Positions 1 through 16,300 are shown, counted from the first letter of the stretch. The stretch is DNA of 64,000 nt from Mytilus californianus (GCF_021869535.1 NW_026262593.1:67978322-68042321); one strand, 5' to 3'. Made by a program: numbers and translations. Notes: a model not told the origin generated them from the sequence alone.

Positions 1-3000
1 TAAAGTGCACAGATCCGGGTTAAGGATTATTGATTGGCCACATATTTAGAAAACGGCCGAACCTGACCTAAGAAAAGATACATGACCAAACACGATTTCA
101 TCGAGTTTTGCACCCTTAAATCTTCTAAAAACAGGTATACCCTATATATCTCATGAAAGCTAATATACGGCGCAACAAAAGTTAAGTATTAAATAGAGTG
201 CACTGATCCAGGTTAAGGATAATTGATAGTTAACATACCGAAAACGGTCGAACTTACCAAAGAAAAAATACATGACAAAGCACGATCTGATCGCGTTTTT
301 AGCCCTAAAAACAGGTACATCATGTATATCCTAAGAAAGCAAATGGACTGGGCAACACAAGTTAAGTACTGAATAAAGTGCACACATGCGGGTAAAGAAT
401 TATTGATTGACAACATAACGAAAACATCTGAACCTAACCTAAGAAAAAATACATTACAAAGCACGATATGATCGAGTTTTGAACCCTTGAATCCCCTAAT
501 AACAGGAATATCCTATATATCTCAAGAAAGCAAATGGACTGGGGAACAACAGTTAAGTATTGAACAGAGTGCACTGATCCGGGTTAAGGATAACTGAGCG
601 CCAACATACCGAAAACGGCCAAACTTACTAAAGAAAAAATACATGACTAAACACGATATGATCGAGTCTTTTTGCCATTGAATAAAGTGCACAGATCCGG
701 GTTAAGGATTATTGATTGACAACATACCGAAAACGGCCGAAACTAACCCAAAAAAAAAATACATGACCAAGCACGATCTGATCGAGTATGAACCATTCAA
801 TCCTCTAAAAACAGGTATACCCTATATATCCCAAGAAAACTAGTATACTTGGAAACAACAGTTAAGTATTGAACAGAGTGCACTGATCCGGGTTAAGGAT
901 TACTGAGCGCAATCATACCGAAAACGGCCAAACTTACCAAAGAAAAAAACATTGACCAAGCACGATATGATCGAGTTTTTAGCCCTTGAATCTCCCCATA
1001 ACAGGTATATCTTATATATCCTTAGAAATCAAATGGACTAGGCAACAACAGTTTAATACTGAATAAAGCGCACAGTTCCGGGTTAAGGATTATTGATTGA
1101 TAACATACCGAAAACGGCCGTACCTTACCTAAGAAAAATACATGGCCAAGCACGATATGATCGAGTTTTGAACCCTTGAATCCCCTAATAACAGGAATAT
1201 CCTATATATCTCAAGAAAGCAAATGGACTGGGGAACAAAAGTTAAGTATTGAACAGAGTGCACTGATCCGGGTTAAGGATAACTGAGCGCCAACATACCG
1301 AAAACGGCCAAACTTACTAAAGAAAAAATACATGACTAAACACGATATGATCGAGTCTTTTTGCCATTGAAACCCCTAATAACAGGTATATCCTATACAT
1401 GCAAGACAGCAAATGGACTGAGCAACAAAAGTTAATTACTGAATAAAGTGCACAGATCCGGGTTAAGGATTATTGATTGGCCACATATTTAGAAAACGGC
1501 CGAACCTGACCTAGGAAAAGATACATGACCAAAAACGATTTCATCGAGTTTTGCACCCTTAAATCTTCTAAAAACAGGTATACCCTATATATCTCATGAA
1601 AGCTAATATACGGCGCAACAAACGTTAAGTATTAAATAGAGTGCACTGATCCAGGTTAAGGATAATTGATAGTTAACATACCGAAAACGGTCGAACTTAC
1701 CAAAGAAAAAATACATGACAAAGCACGATCTGATCGCGTTTTTAGCCCTAAAAACAGGTACATCATGTATATCCTAATAAAGCAAATGGACTGGGCAACA
1801 CAAGTTAAGTACTGAATAAAGTGCACACATGCGGGTAAAGAATTATTGATTGACAACATAACGAAAACATCTGAACCTAACCTAAGAAAAAATACATTAC
1901 AAAGCACGATATGATCGAGTTTTGAACCCTTGAATCCCCTAATAACAGGAATATCCTATATATCTCAAGAAAGCAAATGGACTGGGGAACAACAGTTAAG
2001 TATTGAACAGAGTGCACTGATCCGGGTTAAGGATAACTGAGCGCCATTATACCGAAAACGGCCAAACTTACTAAAGAAAAAATACATGACTAAACACGAT
2101 ATGATCGAGTCTTTTTGCCATTGAAGCCCCTAATAACAGGTATATCCTATATATATCAAAAGAAAGCAAATGGACTGGGCAACAAAAGTTAAGTACTGAA
2201 TAAAGTGCACAGATCCGGGTTAAGGATAATGGGTTCACAACATCCCGAAACCACCGAACCTAATCTAAAAAAAAGTACATAACCAAGCACGATATGATCG
2301 AGTTTTGCACCCGGGAATCCTCTAAAATCAGAAATACCCTATATATCCCAAGAAAGCTATATATACTAAGCAACAAAAGTTAAGTATTGACTAGAGTGCA
2401 ATGATCCGGGTTAATAATTACTGAACGGCAACATACCGAAAACGGTCGAACTTACCAAAGAAAAAATACATGACCAAGAACGATATGATCGAGTTTTTTA
2501 GCCCTTGAATCTCCAAATAACATGTATATCCTCTACATGCAAAGAAAGCAAATGGATTGGGCAACAAAAGTTAAGTACTGAATAAAGTGCACAGATCCGA
2601 GTTAAGGATTATTGATCGGCCACATATTTAGAAAATGACCAAACACGATTTGATGAGTTTTGCACCAGTAAATCTTCTAAAAACAGGTATACCCTATATT
2701 TCTCAAGAAAGTTACTATACGGCGCAACAAAAGTTAAGTATTGAATAGAGTGCACTGATCCGGGTTAAAGATTACTGATAGTTAACATACCGAAAACGGT
2801 CGAACTTACCAAAGAAAAAATACATGACCAAGCACGATATGATCGAGTTTTTTAGCCCTTGAATCTCCAAATAACAGGTATATCCTATACATGCAAGACA
2901 GCAAATGGACTGAGCAACAAAAGTTAATTACTGAATAAAGTGCACAGATCCGGGTTAAGGATTATTTATTGGCTACATATTTAGAAAACGGCCGAACCTG

Positions 3001-3410
3001 ACCTAGGAAAAGATACATGACCAAACACGATTTCATCGAGTTTTGCACCCTTAAATCTTCTAAAAACAGGTATACCCTATATATCTCATGAAAGCTAATA
3101 TACGGCGCAACAAAAGTTAAGTATTAAATAGAGTGCACTGATCCAGGTTAAGGATAATTGATAGTTAACATACCGAAAACGGTCGAACTTACCAAAGAAA
3201 AAATACATGACAAAGCACGATCTGATCGCGTTTTTAGCCCTAAAAACAGGTACATCATGTATATCCTAAGAAAGCAAATGGACTGGGCAACACAAGTTAA
3301 GTACTGAATAAAGTGCACACATGCGGGTAAAGAATTATTGATTGACAACATAACGAAAACATCTGAACCTAACCTAAGAAAAAATACATTACAAAGCACG
3401 ATATGATCCA
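1..3410 (-). repeat. Higher-order repeat: three near-identical ~1.44-1.49-kb units
   Basis: A unit beginning with a distinctive A monomer (GATTGGCCACATATTTAG near 35) starts at 1, restarts at 1,444 (offset 1,443) and again at 2,936 (offset 1,492; the third copy has GGCTACATATTTAG). The third unit is followed as far as about 3,410. The 252-bp segments at 213-464, 1,656-1,907 and 3,148-3,399 are almost base-identical, whereas neighbouring monomers differ widely. This indicates recent amplification by unequal exchange or conversion. Inside the first unit a further sub-duplication is visible: the blocks near 480-680 and 1,170-1,370 match. Confidence 0.9.
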
Positions 3411-6400
3411 GTTTTTAACCCTTGAATCCTCTAAAAACAGGTATACCCTATATACATGTGTCACAAGAAAAATATTATTATGGGCAACAAAAGTTAATTA
3501 TTGAACAGAGTGCACTGATCTGGGTTAAGGATTACTGACACCAACATACCGAAAACAGCCAATCTTACCAAAGGAAAAATAGATGACCAAGCACGATATG
3601 ATCGAGTTTTTAGCCCTAGAATCCCCTTATAACAGGTACATCCTGTATATCCTAAGAAAGCAAATGGACTGGGCAACACAGATTAAGTACTGAATAAAGT
3701 GCAAAAATCCTGGTTAAGGATTATTGATTGACAACATACCGAAAACGGCCGAATTTTACCTAAAAAAAACATAACCAAGCACGATATGATCCAGTTTTGC
3801 ACCCGTGAATCCTCTATAAACAGGTATATCCTACATACCCCAAGAAAGCTAATATACTGGGCAACAAAAGTAAAGTATTGAATAGAGTGCACTGATCAGG
3901 GTTAAGGATTACTGAGCGCCATCATACCGAAATGGTCGAACTTACCAAAGAAAACATACATGACCAAACACGATATGATCGAGTTTTTAGTCCTTGAATC
4001 GCCTAATAATAGGTGTATCCTATATATCCGAAGAAAGTAAATGGACTGGGCAACAAAAGTTAAGTACTAAATCAATTGCACAGATCCGGGTTAAGGATTA
4101 TTGATTGACAACATACCGAAAATCGCCGAACCTAACCTAAGAAAAAATACTTGACCAAGCACGATATGATCGAGTTTTGCACCGTTGAATCCTCTAAAAT
4201 CAGGTTTACCCTATATATCCCAAGAAAGCTAATATACTGAGCAACAAAAGTTAAGTATTGAATAGAGTGCACTGATCCGGGTTAAGGATAACTGAGCGCC
4301 AACATACCGAAAACTGTCGAACTTACCAAAGAAAAAATACATGACCATGGACGATATGATCGTGTTTTTAGCCCTTGAATCACCTAATAACAGGTATATC
4401 CTATATATCTTAAGGAAGCAAATGGACTGTGAAACACAAGTTAAGTACTGAATAAAATGCACAGATCCGATTTAAGGATAATTGATTGACAACATACCGA
4501 AAACGGCCGAACCTAATCTAAGAACAAATACATGACCAAACACGATATGATCGAGTTTTGCACCCGTGAATCCTCTAAAAACAGGTATATCCTATATATC
4601 CCATGAAAGGTAATATACTGGGCAACAAGAGTTAAATATTGAATAGAGTGCACTGATCCGGGTTAAGGTTTACTGAGCGCCAACATACCGAAAATGGTCG
4701 AACTTACCAAAGAAAAAATACATGACAAGCCTGATATGATCTAGTTTTTAGCCCTTGAATCCCCTAATTACAGGTATATCCTATATGTCCCAAGAAAGCA
4801 AATTGATTGGGCAACAAAAGATGAGCACTGAATAAAGTGCACAGATCCGGGTTAAGGATTATTGATTGACAACATAACGAAAACGGCCGAACCTTACCTA
4901 AAAAAAAATGCATGACCAAGCACGATATGATCGAGTTTTGCACTCGTGAATCCTCTAAAATCAGGTTTACCCTATATATCCCAAGACAGCTAATATACTG
5001 AGCAAAAAAAGTTAAGTTTTGAATAGAGTGCACTGATCCGGGTTAAGGATTACTTAGCGCCAACATACCGAAAACGGTCGAATTTACGAAGAAAAAATAC
5101 ATGACCAAGCTTAAGCACGATATGATCGAGTTTTTAGCCCTTGAATCCCCTTAAAACAGGTATATCCTATATATCCCAAGAAAGCTAATATACTGAGCAA
5201 CAAAAGTTAAGTATTGAATAGAGTGCACTGATCCGGGTTAAGGATGACTTAACGCCAACATACCGAAAACGGTCGAACTTACCAAAGAAAAAATACATGA
5301 CGAAGCACGATATGATCGAGTTTTTCACCCTTGAATACTCTAAAAAAAGGTATACCTTATATATCCCACGAAAGTTAATATACTGGTCGACAAACGTTAA
5401 GTATTGAATAGATTTCACTGATCCGGGTTAAAGATTTCTGAGTGCCAAGATACCGAAACGGTCGAACTTACCAATTAAAAAATACATGACCAGCCTGATA
5501 TGATCTAGTTTTTAGCCCTTGAATCCCCTAATAACAGGTATATCCTATATATCATAAGAAAGCAAATTGATTGGGCAACAAAAAAGATTTCTGAGTGCCA
5601 AAATACCGAAAACGGTCGAACTTAACAAAGAAAAAATACATGACCAAGCACGATATGATCGAGTTTTTTACACTTGAATCCTCTAATAACAGGTATAACC
5701 TGTATATCCAAAGAAAGCAAATGGACTGGGCAACAAAAGTTAAGTACTGAGTAAAGTGCAAAGATCCAGGTTAAGGATTATTGATTGACAACATACCGAA
5801 AACGGTCGAACCTAACATAAGAAAAAAATACATGAAGAAGCACAATATGATCGAGTTTTGCACCCTTGAATCCTCTAAAAACAGGTAAACCCTAAATAAC
5901 CGAAGACAACTAATATACTGGGCAACAAAAGTTAAGTATTGTATAGAGTGCACTGATCCGGGTTAAGGATAACTGAGCGCCAACATACCGAAAACGGTCG
6001 AACTTACCAAAGAAAAAATACATGATCGAGCACGATATAATAGATATTTCATCCCTTTGATTCCTAATAACAGGTATAACCTATACATCCTCAGAAAGCC
6101 GGATCCGGTTAAGCATAACTGAACGCCAACACACCGAAAACGGCAAAACTTATCGAAGAAAATATACATGACCAAGCACAATATGATCGAGTTTTGCATC
6201 CTAGAATCCTCTGAAAACATGTATATCCTATATAAATGAAGAAAGCTAATATACTGGGCAACAAAAGTTAAGTATTGTATAGAGTGCACTGATCCGGGTA
6301 CAGGATAACTGAGCGCCAACATACTGAAAACTGTCGAACAAATTCATGACCAAGCACGATATGATCGAGTTTTTATCCCGTTGATCCCCTAATAACTTGT

Positions 6401-9400
6401 ATAACCTATACATCCGAAGAAATATAATAAACTGGGCAACAAATGTTTAGTATTGAACCGAGTTCACTGATCCGGGTTGAGAATAATTGAGCGCCAACAT
6501 ACCAAAAACGGGAAATCTTACCAAAGAAAAAATAAATGACCAAGCACGAAATGATCGAGTTTTTAGCCCTTGAATCCCCAAAAACAGGTATACCCTATAT
6601 ATCCCAAAAAAGCTTATATACTTGGCAACAAAAGTTAAGTATTGAACCGATTGCACTGATCCGGGTTGAGAATTACTGAGCGCCAACATACCGAAAACGG
6701 CCGAACCTAACATAAGAAAAAATACATGATTAAGCACGATATGATCGAGTTTTTAGCCCTTGAATCCCCTAAAAACAGGTATACCCTTTATATCCCGAGA
6801 AAGCTTATATACTGGTCAACAAAAGTTAAGTATTGAACAGAGTGCACTGATTCGTGTTAAGGATTACTGAGCGCCAACAAACCGAAAACGAACAAGTTTA
6901 CCACAGAAAAAATACACGACAAAGCACGATATGATCAAGATTTTACCCCTTGAATCCCCAAATAAAAGGTATATTCTATATATCATAAGAAATCAGAAGG
7001 ACTGGGCGACAAACGTTTAGTAGTGAATAAAGTGCACAGATCCGGGTTAAGGATCATTGATTGACAACATATCGAAAACTTCCGAACCTAACCATAGAAC
7101 AAATACATTACTTAAGCACGATATAATCGAGTATTGGACCCTTGAATCCTCTAAAAACAGGTATACCCTATATATCCCAAAAAATCTAATATACATGGCA
7201 ACAAAAGTTTAGTATTGAACAGATTGCACTGATCCGGGTTAAGGATAAGTGTGCACCAACATACTAAAAATGGCAAAACTTATCGAAGAAAAAAAAATGA
7301 CTAAGTACGAAATGATCGAGTTTTTAGCCCTTGAATCCCCTAAAACATGTATACTCTATATGTGTCAAGAAAGCTAATATACTTGGCAACAAAAGTTAAG
7401 TGTTGAACAGAGTTCACTGATCCAGGTTAAGGATTACTAAGCGCCAACATACCGAAAACGGCCAAACTTACCAAAGGAAAAATTCATGACAAAGCACGAT
7501 ATGATCGAGTTTTTTTGCTCTTGCATCACCTAATAACAGGTATATCCTATACATCCCAAGAAAACAAATGGACTGGGAAACAAAAGTTAAGTACTGAATA
7601 AAGAGCACAGATCCGGATTAAGGATTACTGAGGGCCAACATACCGAAAACGGCCAAACCTACCAAAGAAAAAATACATGAGCAAGCACGATATGATGGAG
7701 TTTTTAGCCCTAGAATCACCTAATAACAGGTATACCCTATATAACTCAAGAAAGCTAATGGTTTGGGCAACATAAGTAAAGTACTGCATTAAGTGAACAG
7801 ATCCGGGTTAAGGATTATTGATTGACAAAATACAGAAAACGGCCGAACCTAACCTAAGACAAAATACATGACCAAGCACGATTTGATCGAGTTTTGCACC
7901 CTTGAATCTTCTAAAAACAGGTATACCCTTTATATCCCAAGAAAGCTTATATATAGGGCAACAAAAGTTAAGTGTTGAATAGAGTGCACTGATCCGGGTT
8001 AAGGATTACTGAGCGCCAACATACCGAAAAAGGTCTAATTTACCAAAGAAAAAAAAACATAACCAAGCACGATATGATCAAGTTTTTAGCCCTTGAATCG
8101 CCCAATAACAGGTATTTCCTATATATCCGAAGAAAGCAAATGGACTTTGCAACAAAAGTTAAGTATTGAAAATAGTGCACTGATCTGGGTTAAGGATTAC
8201 AAAGCGCTAACATTCCGAAAACGGTCGAACTTACTAAAGAAAAAATACATGACCAAGCACGATTCGATCGAGTTTTGCACCCAAAAAACAGGTATATCCT
8301 ATATATTCCAAGAAAGCTAATATACTGGGCAACTAAAGTTAAGTATTAAACAGAGTGCACTGATCCGGGTTAAGAGTTACTGAGCGCCAACATACCGAAA
8401 AACGGCCAAACTTACCAAAGCAAAAATTCATGACCAAGCACGATATAATCGAGTTTTTAGCCCTAGAATCCCCTAATAACAGGTAAATCCTGTATACATT
8501 AAGAAAGCAAATGGACTGGGCAACAAAAGTTAAGTACTAAATAAAGTGCACAAATCCGGGTTAAGGATTATTGATTGACAACATAACGAAAACGGCCGAA
8601 CTTAACCTGAGAAAAAATATATGACCAAGCACGATATGATCCAGTTTTGAACCTTTGAATCCTCTAAAAACAGGTATACCCTATATATTCAAAGAAAGAT
8701 AATATAATTGGTATTAAATGTTAAGTATTGAACAGAGTGCACTGATCAGGTTTAAGGATAACTGAGCGCTAACATACCGAAAACGGCCAAATTTACAAGA
8801 GAAAAAATACATAACCAAGCACAATATGATCGAGTTTTTAGCCATTAAATCCCCTAATATCAGGTAAATCCTATATAGCCTAAGAAAACAAATGGACTGG
8901 TCAACAAAAGGTAAATACTGAATAAAGTGCACATATCCGGGATAGGGATAATTGATTGACAACATACCGAAAACGGCCGAACCTAACCCCCCAAAAAAAA
9001 TACATGACCAAGCAAGATATGATCGAGTTTTGCACCCTTGAATCCTCAAAAAACAGGTATACCTTATATATTCCAAGACAGCCAATATACTGGGCAACAA
9101 AAGTTAAGAATCGAATAGAGTGCACTGATCTAGGTTAAGGATTACTGAGCGCCAACATACCGAAAACGGTCGAACTTACCTAAGAACAAATTAATAACCA
9201 AGCAAGATATGATCGAGTTTTTAGCCCTTTCATCCCCACAATAACAGGTATAACCTATACATCCTCAGAACGAAAATGTAATGGTCAACAAAAAAGTTAA
9301 ATACTGATTAAACTGCACAGATCCGGGTTAAAGATTATTGATTGACAACACCTTGAAAACGGACAACTGAACCTTAGAAAAATTACATAACAAAACACGA

Positions 9401-11040
9401 TATGATCGAGTTTTAAACCCTTGAATCCTTTCAAAAAAAAAATACCCTACATATTCCAAGAAATCTAATAAACAGGGCCACAAAAGTTAAGTATTGAACC
9501 GAGTACACTGATCCGGGATGAGAATTACTGAGCGCCAACACACCAAAAACGGCAAAACTTAACAAAGAAAAAATTCATGACTAAACACAATACGATCGAG
9601 TTTTGCACCGTTGAATCCTCTAAAACCAGGTATACCCTATATATCCAAAGAAAGCTAATATACTGAGCAAAAAAAATTAAGCACTTAATAAAGTGCACAG
9701 ATCCGGGTTAAGGAATATTGATTGACAACATACCGAAAACGGCCGAACCTAACCGAAAAAAATACATGATCAATCACGATATGATCGAGTTTTGCTCCCT
9801 TGAATCCTCTAAAAACAGGTATACCCTATATATCTCAAGAAAGCTAATATACTGGGCAACAAAATTGTAGTATTGAAAAGAGTGCACTGATCCGGACTGA
9901 GGATTACTGAGGGCCAACATACCGAAAATGGTCGAACTTACCAAAGAAAAAATACATGACCAAGCACGATTTGATCGCGTTTTTAGCCCTTTAATCACAT
10001 AATAAAAGGTATATCCTATATATCCTAAGAAAACACATGGACTGGGAAACAAAAGTTAAGTACTGAATAAAGTGCACAGATCCGGGTTAAGGATCATTGA
10101 TTGACAACATACCGAAAACGGCCGAACCTAACCGAAAAAAATACATGACCAAGCATGATATGATCGAGTTTTGCTCCCTTGAATCCTCTAAAAACAGGTA
10201 TACCCTATATATCTCAAGAAAGTTAATATACTGGGCATCAAAAGTTAACTATTAAACAGAGTGCACTGATCCGGGTTAAGGATAACTGAGCGCCAACATA
10301 CCGAAAACAACCAAACTTACCAAAGAAAAAATACATGACCAAGCACGATATGATCGAGTTTTTAGCCCTAGAATCCCCTAATAACAGGTACATCCTGAAT
10401 AGCATAAGAAAGCAAATGGAATGGGCAACAAAAATTAAGTACTGCATAAAGTCCACAGATCTGGGTTAGGAATTCTTGATTGACAACATAACGAAAACGG
10501 CCGAACCTAACCTAAGAAAAAATACATGACCAAGCACGATATGATAGAGTTTTGAACCCCATGAATCCTCTAAAAACAGGTATATCCTATTTATCCCAAG
10601 AAAAATAATATACTGGGCAACCAAAGTTAAGTATTGAACAGATTGCACTGATCTGGGTTATGGATTAATGAGCACCAACATACCGACAACGGTCGAACTG
10701 TCCCAAGAAAAAATACATCACCAAGCACGATATAATCGAGTTTTTAGCCCTTGAATCCACTAAAAACAGGTATATCCTATATATCCTAAAAAAGCAAATG
10801 GACTAATAAACAAAAGTTAAGTACTAAATAAAGTGCACAGATCCGGGTTAAGGATTATTGATTGACAACAAACAGAAAACGGCCAAACCTAACCTAAGAA
10901 AAAATACATATGACCAAGCACGACATGATCGAGTTTTGTACCCGTGAATCCCCTAAAAACAGGTAAACCCTATATATCCCAAGAAAACTAATATACTGGG
11001 CAACAAAAGTAAAGTATTGAACAGAGTGCACTGATCTGGG

Positions 11041-13310
11041 TTAAGGATTACTGAGCACCAACATACCGAAAACGGTCGAACTTACCAAATAAAAAATACA
11101 TGAACAAGCATGATATGATCTAGTTTTTAGCCCTTGAATCCCCTAATAACAGGTATATCCTATATATCCTAAGACAGCAAATGGATTCGGCAACAAAAGT
11201 TAAGCACTGAATAAATTGCACATATCCGGGTTAAGGAAAATTGACTGACAACATACCGAAAACGGCCGAACATAACCTAAGAAAAAATACATGACCAAGC
11301 AAGATATGATCGAGTTTTGCTCCCTTGAATCCTCTAAAACAGGTATACCTTATATATTCCAAGACAGCTAATATACTGGGCAACAAAAGTTAAATATTGA
11401 ATAGAGTGCACTGATCCGAGTTAAAGATTACAGAGCGCCAACATACAGAAAACGGCCATACTTACCAAAGACAGAGAGGTTTGCACCCTTGAATCCTCTA
11501 AAACCAGGTATTACCTATACAAGCTATATATCCCAAAGAAACCTAATATACTGAGCAACAAAAGTTAAGTCTTGAATAGAGTGCACTGATCCGGGTTAAG
11601 GATTACTGAGCGCCAACATACGAAAACAGTCGAACTTACCAAAGAAAAAATACATGACCAAGCACGATATAATCGAGTTTTTAGCCCATAAATCCCCCAA
11701 TAACAGGTATAACCTATATTTCCAAAGAAAGCAAATTGACTGGGCGGCAACAAAAGTTAAGTACTGAATAAAGTGCACAGATCCGGGTTAAGGTTTATTG
11801 AATGACAACATACTGAAAACATCCGAACCTAACCAAAGAAAAAATACATGACCAAGCACGATATGATCGAAATTTGAACCTTTGAATCCTCTGTTTTTAT
11901 ATATATCCCAAGAAAGCTAATGTACTGGGCAATAAAAGTTAAGTATTGAACAGACTGCACTGATTAGGGTTAAGGATTACTGAGCGCAAACATACCGAAA
12001 ACGGTCGAACTTACCAAAGAAAAAATACATGACCAAGCACGATATAACCGAGTTTTTAGCCCTTGAATCCCCTAATAACAGGTATATCCTATATATCCTA
12101 AGACAGCAAATGGATTCGGCAACAAAAGTTAAGCACTGAATAAATTGCACATATCCGGGTTAAGGAAAATTGATTGACAACATACCGAAAACGGCCGAAC
12201 CTAATCTAAGAAAAAATACATGACTAAGCACGATATGATCGAGTTTTGCACCCGTGAATCCTCTTAAAACATGTATACCCTATATATCCCTTGAAAGCTA
12301 ATATAATGGGCAACAAAAGTAAAATATTGAATAGAGTGCACTGATCCGGGTTAAGGATTACTGAGCACCAACATACCGAAAACGGTCGAACTTACCAAAT
12401 AAAAAATACATGAACAAGCATGATATGATCTAGTGTTTAGCCCTGGAATACCCTAATAACAGCTATATCCTATATATCCTAAGACAGCAAATGGATTCGG
12501 CAACAAAAGTTAAGCACTGAATAAATTGCACATATCCGGGTTAAGGAAAATTGACTGACAACATACCGGAAGCGGCCGAACATAACCTAAGAAAAAATAC
12601 ATGACCAAGCAAGATATGATCGAGTTTTGCTCCCTTGAATCCTCTAAAACAGGTATACCTTATATATTCCAAGGCAGCTAATATACTGGGCAACAAAAGT
12701 TAAATATTGAATAGAGTGCACTGATCCGAGTTAAAGATTACAGAGCGCCAACATACAGAAAACGGCCATACTTACCAAAGACAGAGAGGTTTGCACCCTT
12801 GAATCCTCTAAAACCAGGTATTACCTATACAAGCTATATATCCCAAAGAAACCTAATATACTGAGCAACAAAAGTTAAGTCTTGAATAGAGTGCACTGAT
12901 CCGGGTTAAGGATTACTGAGCGCCGACATACCGAAAACAGTCGAACTTACGAAAGAAAAAATACATGACCAAGCACGATATAATCGAGTTTTTAGCCCAT
13001 AAATCCCCTAATAACAGGTATAACCTATATTTCCAAAGAAAGCAAATTGACTGGGCGGCAACAAAAGTTAAGTACTGAATAAAGTGCACAGATCCGGGTT
13101 AAGGTTTATTGAATGACAACATACTGAAAACAACCGAACCTAACCGAAGAAAAAATACATGACCAAGCACGATATGATCGAAATTTGAACCTTTGAATCC
13201 TCTGTTTTTATATGTATCCCAAGAAAGCTAATGTACTGGGCAATAAAAGTTAAGTATTGAACAGACTGCACTGATTAGGGTTAAGGATTACTGAGCGCAA
13301 ACATACCGAA
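11041..13310 (-). repeat. Higher-order repeat: ~0.96-kb block duplicated at 1,310-bp offset
   Basis: The stretch 11,041-~12,000 recurs at 12,351-~13,310. Diagnostic shared oddities include a truncated monomer with GACAGAGAGGTTTGCACC (about 11,470 and 12,780), an aberrant ACCTATACAAGCTATATA segment, and CTCTGTTTTTATAT (about 11,889 and 13,200). These private variants show duplication of a multi-monomer block rather than independent homogenisation. Part of the block (about 11,130-11,250) also resembles 12,061-12,180. Confidence 0.85.
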
Positions 13311-16300
13311 AACAGCCAAACTTACCAAAGAAAAAATACATGACCAAGCACGATATTATCGAGTTTTTTGCCCTTGAATCCCCTTATAACAGGTATATCC
13401 TATATATATCACAAGAAAGCAAATGGACTGGGCAACAAAAGTTAAGTACTAAATTAAATGCACAGATCCGGGTTAAGGATTATTGATTGACAACATACCG
13501 AAAACGGCCGAAACTAACCTAAGAAAAAATACATGACCAAGTACGATATGATCGATTTTTGAACCCTTGAATCCTCTAAAAACAGGTATACCATATATAT
13601 CCCAAGAAAGCTAACATTCTGGGCAACAAAAGTTAAATATTGAACAGAGTGCACTGATCAGGGTTAAGGATTACTGAGCGCCAACATACCGAAAATGGCC
13701 AAACTTACCAAAGAAAAAATAAATAACCAAGCACGATATGATCAAGTTTTTAGCCATTGAATCCCTTGATACATATATATCCTATATATCCTAAGAAAGA
13801 AAATGGACTGGGCAACAAAAGTTAAGTACTAAATAAAGTGCACAGATCCGGGTTAAGGATTATTGATTGAAAACATACCGAAAACTGCCGAACCTAACCT
13901 AAGAAAAAATACATGACCAAGCACGATATGATCGACTTTTTAGCCCTTGAATCCCCTCATAACAGATATATCCTATTTATCTAAAGTAAGCATATGGCCT
14001 GGGCAACAAAAGTTTAGTACTTAATAAAGTGCACAGATCTGGGTTACGGATTATTGATTGACAACATACCGAAAACGGCCGAACCTAACCTTAGAAAAAA
14101 TACATGACCAAGCACGATATGATCGACTTTTTAGCCCTTGAATCCCCTAATAACAGATATATCCTATTTATCTAAAGAAAGCAAATGGACTGGGCAACAC
14201 AAGTTAAGTACTGAATAAAGTGCACAAATCCGGGTTACGGTTTATTGAATGACAACATACTGAAAACAGCCGAACCTAACCGAAGAAAAAATACATGACC
14301 AAGCACGATATGATCGAGTTTTGAACCTTTAAATCCTCTAAAAACAGATATACCCTATATATCCAAAGAAAGCTAATGTACTGGGCAACAAAAAATAAGT
14401 ATTGAACAGACTGCACTGATCAGGGTTAAAGATTACTGAGCGCCAACATACTGAAAACGGCCAAACTTTCAATAGAAAAAATAAATGACCAAGCACGATA
14501 TGATCGAGATTTTAGCCATTGAATCCTTTAATACATATATATCCTATATATCCTAAGAAAGCAAATGGACTGGACAACAAATGTTTAGTACTGAATAAAG
14601 TGTACAGATCTGGATTAAGGATTATTGATTGACAACAAACCGAAAACGGCCGAACCTAACCTGAGAAAAAATACATGACCAAGCACGATATGATCGAGTT
14701 TTGAACCCTTGAATTCTCTAACAACAGGTATACCATATATATTCCAAGAAAGCTAATATACTGGTCAACAAAAGTTAAATATTGAACAGATTGCACAGAT
14801 CCGGGTTAAGGATTACTGAGTGCCAACATACAGAAAATGGTTGAACTTACCAAAGAAAAAATACATGACCAAGCACGATATGATCGACTTTTTAGGCCTT
14901 GAATCCCCATATAACAGGTATATCCGATATATCCTAAGAAAGCAAATGGACTGGGCAACAAAATTTAAGTACTGAATAAAGTGAACAGATCCGGGTTAAG
15001 GATTACTGATTGACAACATACAAAAAACTGGCGAACCTAACCTAAGAAAAAGTACATGACCAAGGACGATATGATCGAGTTTTGAACCCTTGAATCCTCT
15101 AAAAACAGATATACCCTGTATATTTCAAGAAAGCTAATATACTGTGCAACAAAAGTTCATATACTTGGCAACAAAAGTTAAGCATTGAACAGAGTGCACT
15201 GATCCGGGTTAAGGATAATTGAGCGCCAACATACCGAAAACCGCCAAACTTACCAAAGAATAAAAATATGACCAAGCACAATATGATCGAGTTTTTTGGC
15301 CCTTGAATCCCCTAATAACAGGTATATCCTATTTATATATCCTAAGAAAGCAAATGGACTGGGCAACAGAAGTAAAGTACTGAATAAAGTGCACAGATCC
15401 GGGTTAAGGATTATTGATTGAAAACATACCGAAAAATGCCGAACTTAACCTAAGATAAAATACATAACCAAGCACGATATGCTCGAATTTTTAGCCATTG
15501 AATCCCCTAAAAACAGGTATACCCTATATATCCCAAGAAAGCTAATATACTGGGCAACAAAAGTTAAGTATTGAACAGAGTGCACTGATCCGGGTAAAGG
15601 ATAACTAAGCACCAACATACCGAAAACGGCCAAACTTACCAAGCACGATATGATCCAGTTTTTTTGCCCTTGAAGCCCCTAATAACAGGTATATCCTATA
15701 TATATCCTAAAAAAGCAAATGGACTGGGCAACAAAAGTTAAGTACTGAATAAAGTGCATAGATCCGGGTTAAGGATTATTGATTGACAACATAACGAAAA
15801 CGGCCGAACCTAACCTAAGAAAAAAAACATGACCAAGCACCATATGATTGAGTTTTAAATCCTTGAAACCTCTTAGAACAGATATACCCTATATATTCAA
15901 GGAAGCTAATATACTGGGCAACAAAAGTTAATGTATTGAACAGCGTGCACTGATCAGGGTTAAGGATTATTGATTGACAACATAATGAAAACGACCGAAC
16001 CTAACCTAAGACAAAATATATCACCAAGCAAGATATGATCGAGTTTTGAACCCTTGAATCCTCTTAAAACATGTATACCCTATATATCCCATGAAAATTA
16101 ATATACTGAGCAACAAAAGTTAAGTATTGAACAGAGTGCACTGATCGGGGTAAATGATTACTCAGCACTAACATACCGAAAACGGCCAAACTTACCAAAG
16201 AAAAAATACATGACAAAGCATGACATGATCGAGTTTGAAGCCATTGAATGCCCTAATAACAGGTATATCCTATATATCCTAAGAAAGCAAATGAACTGGG

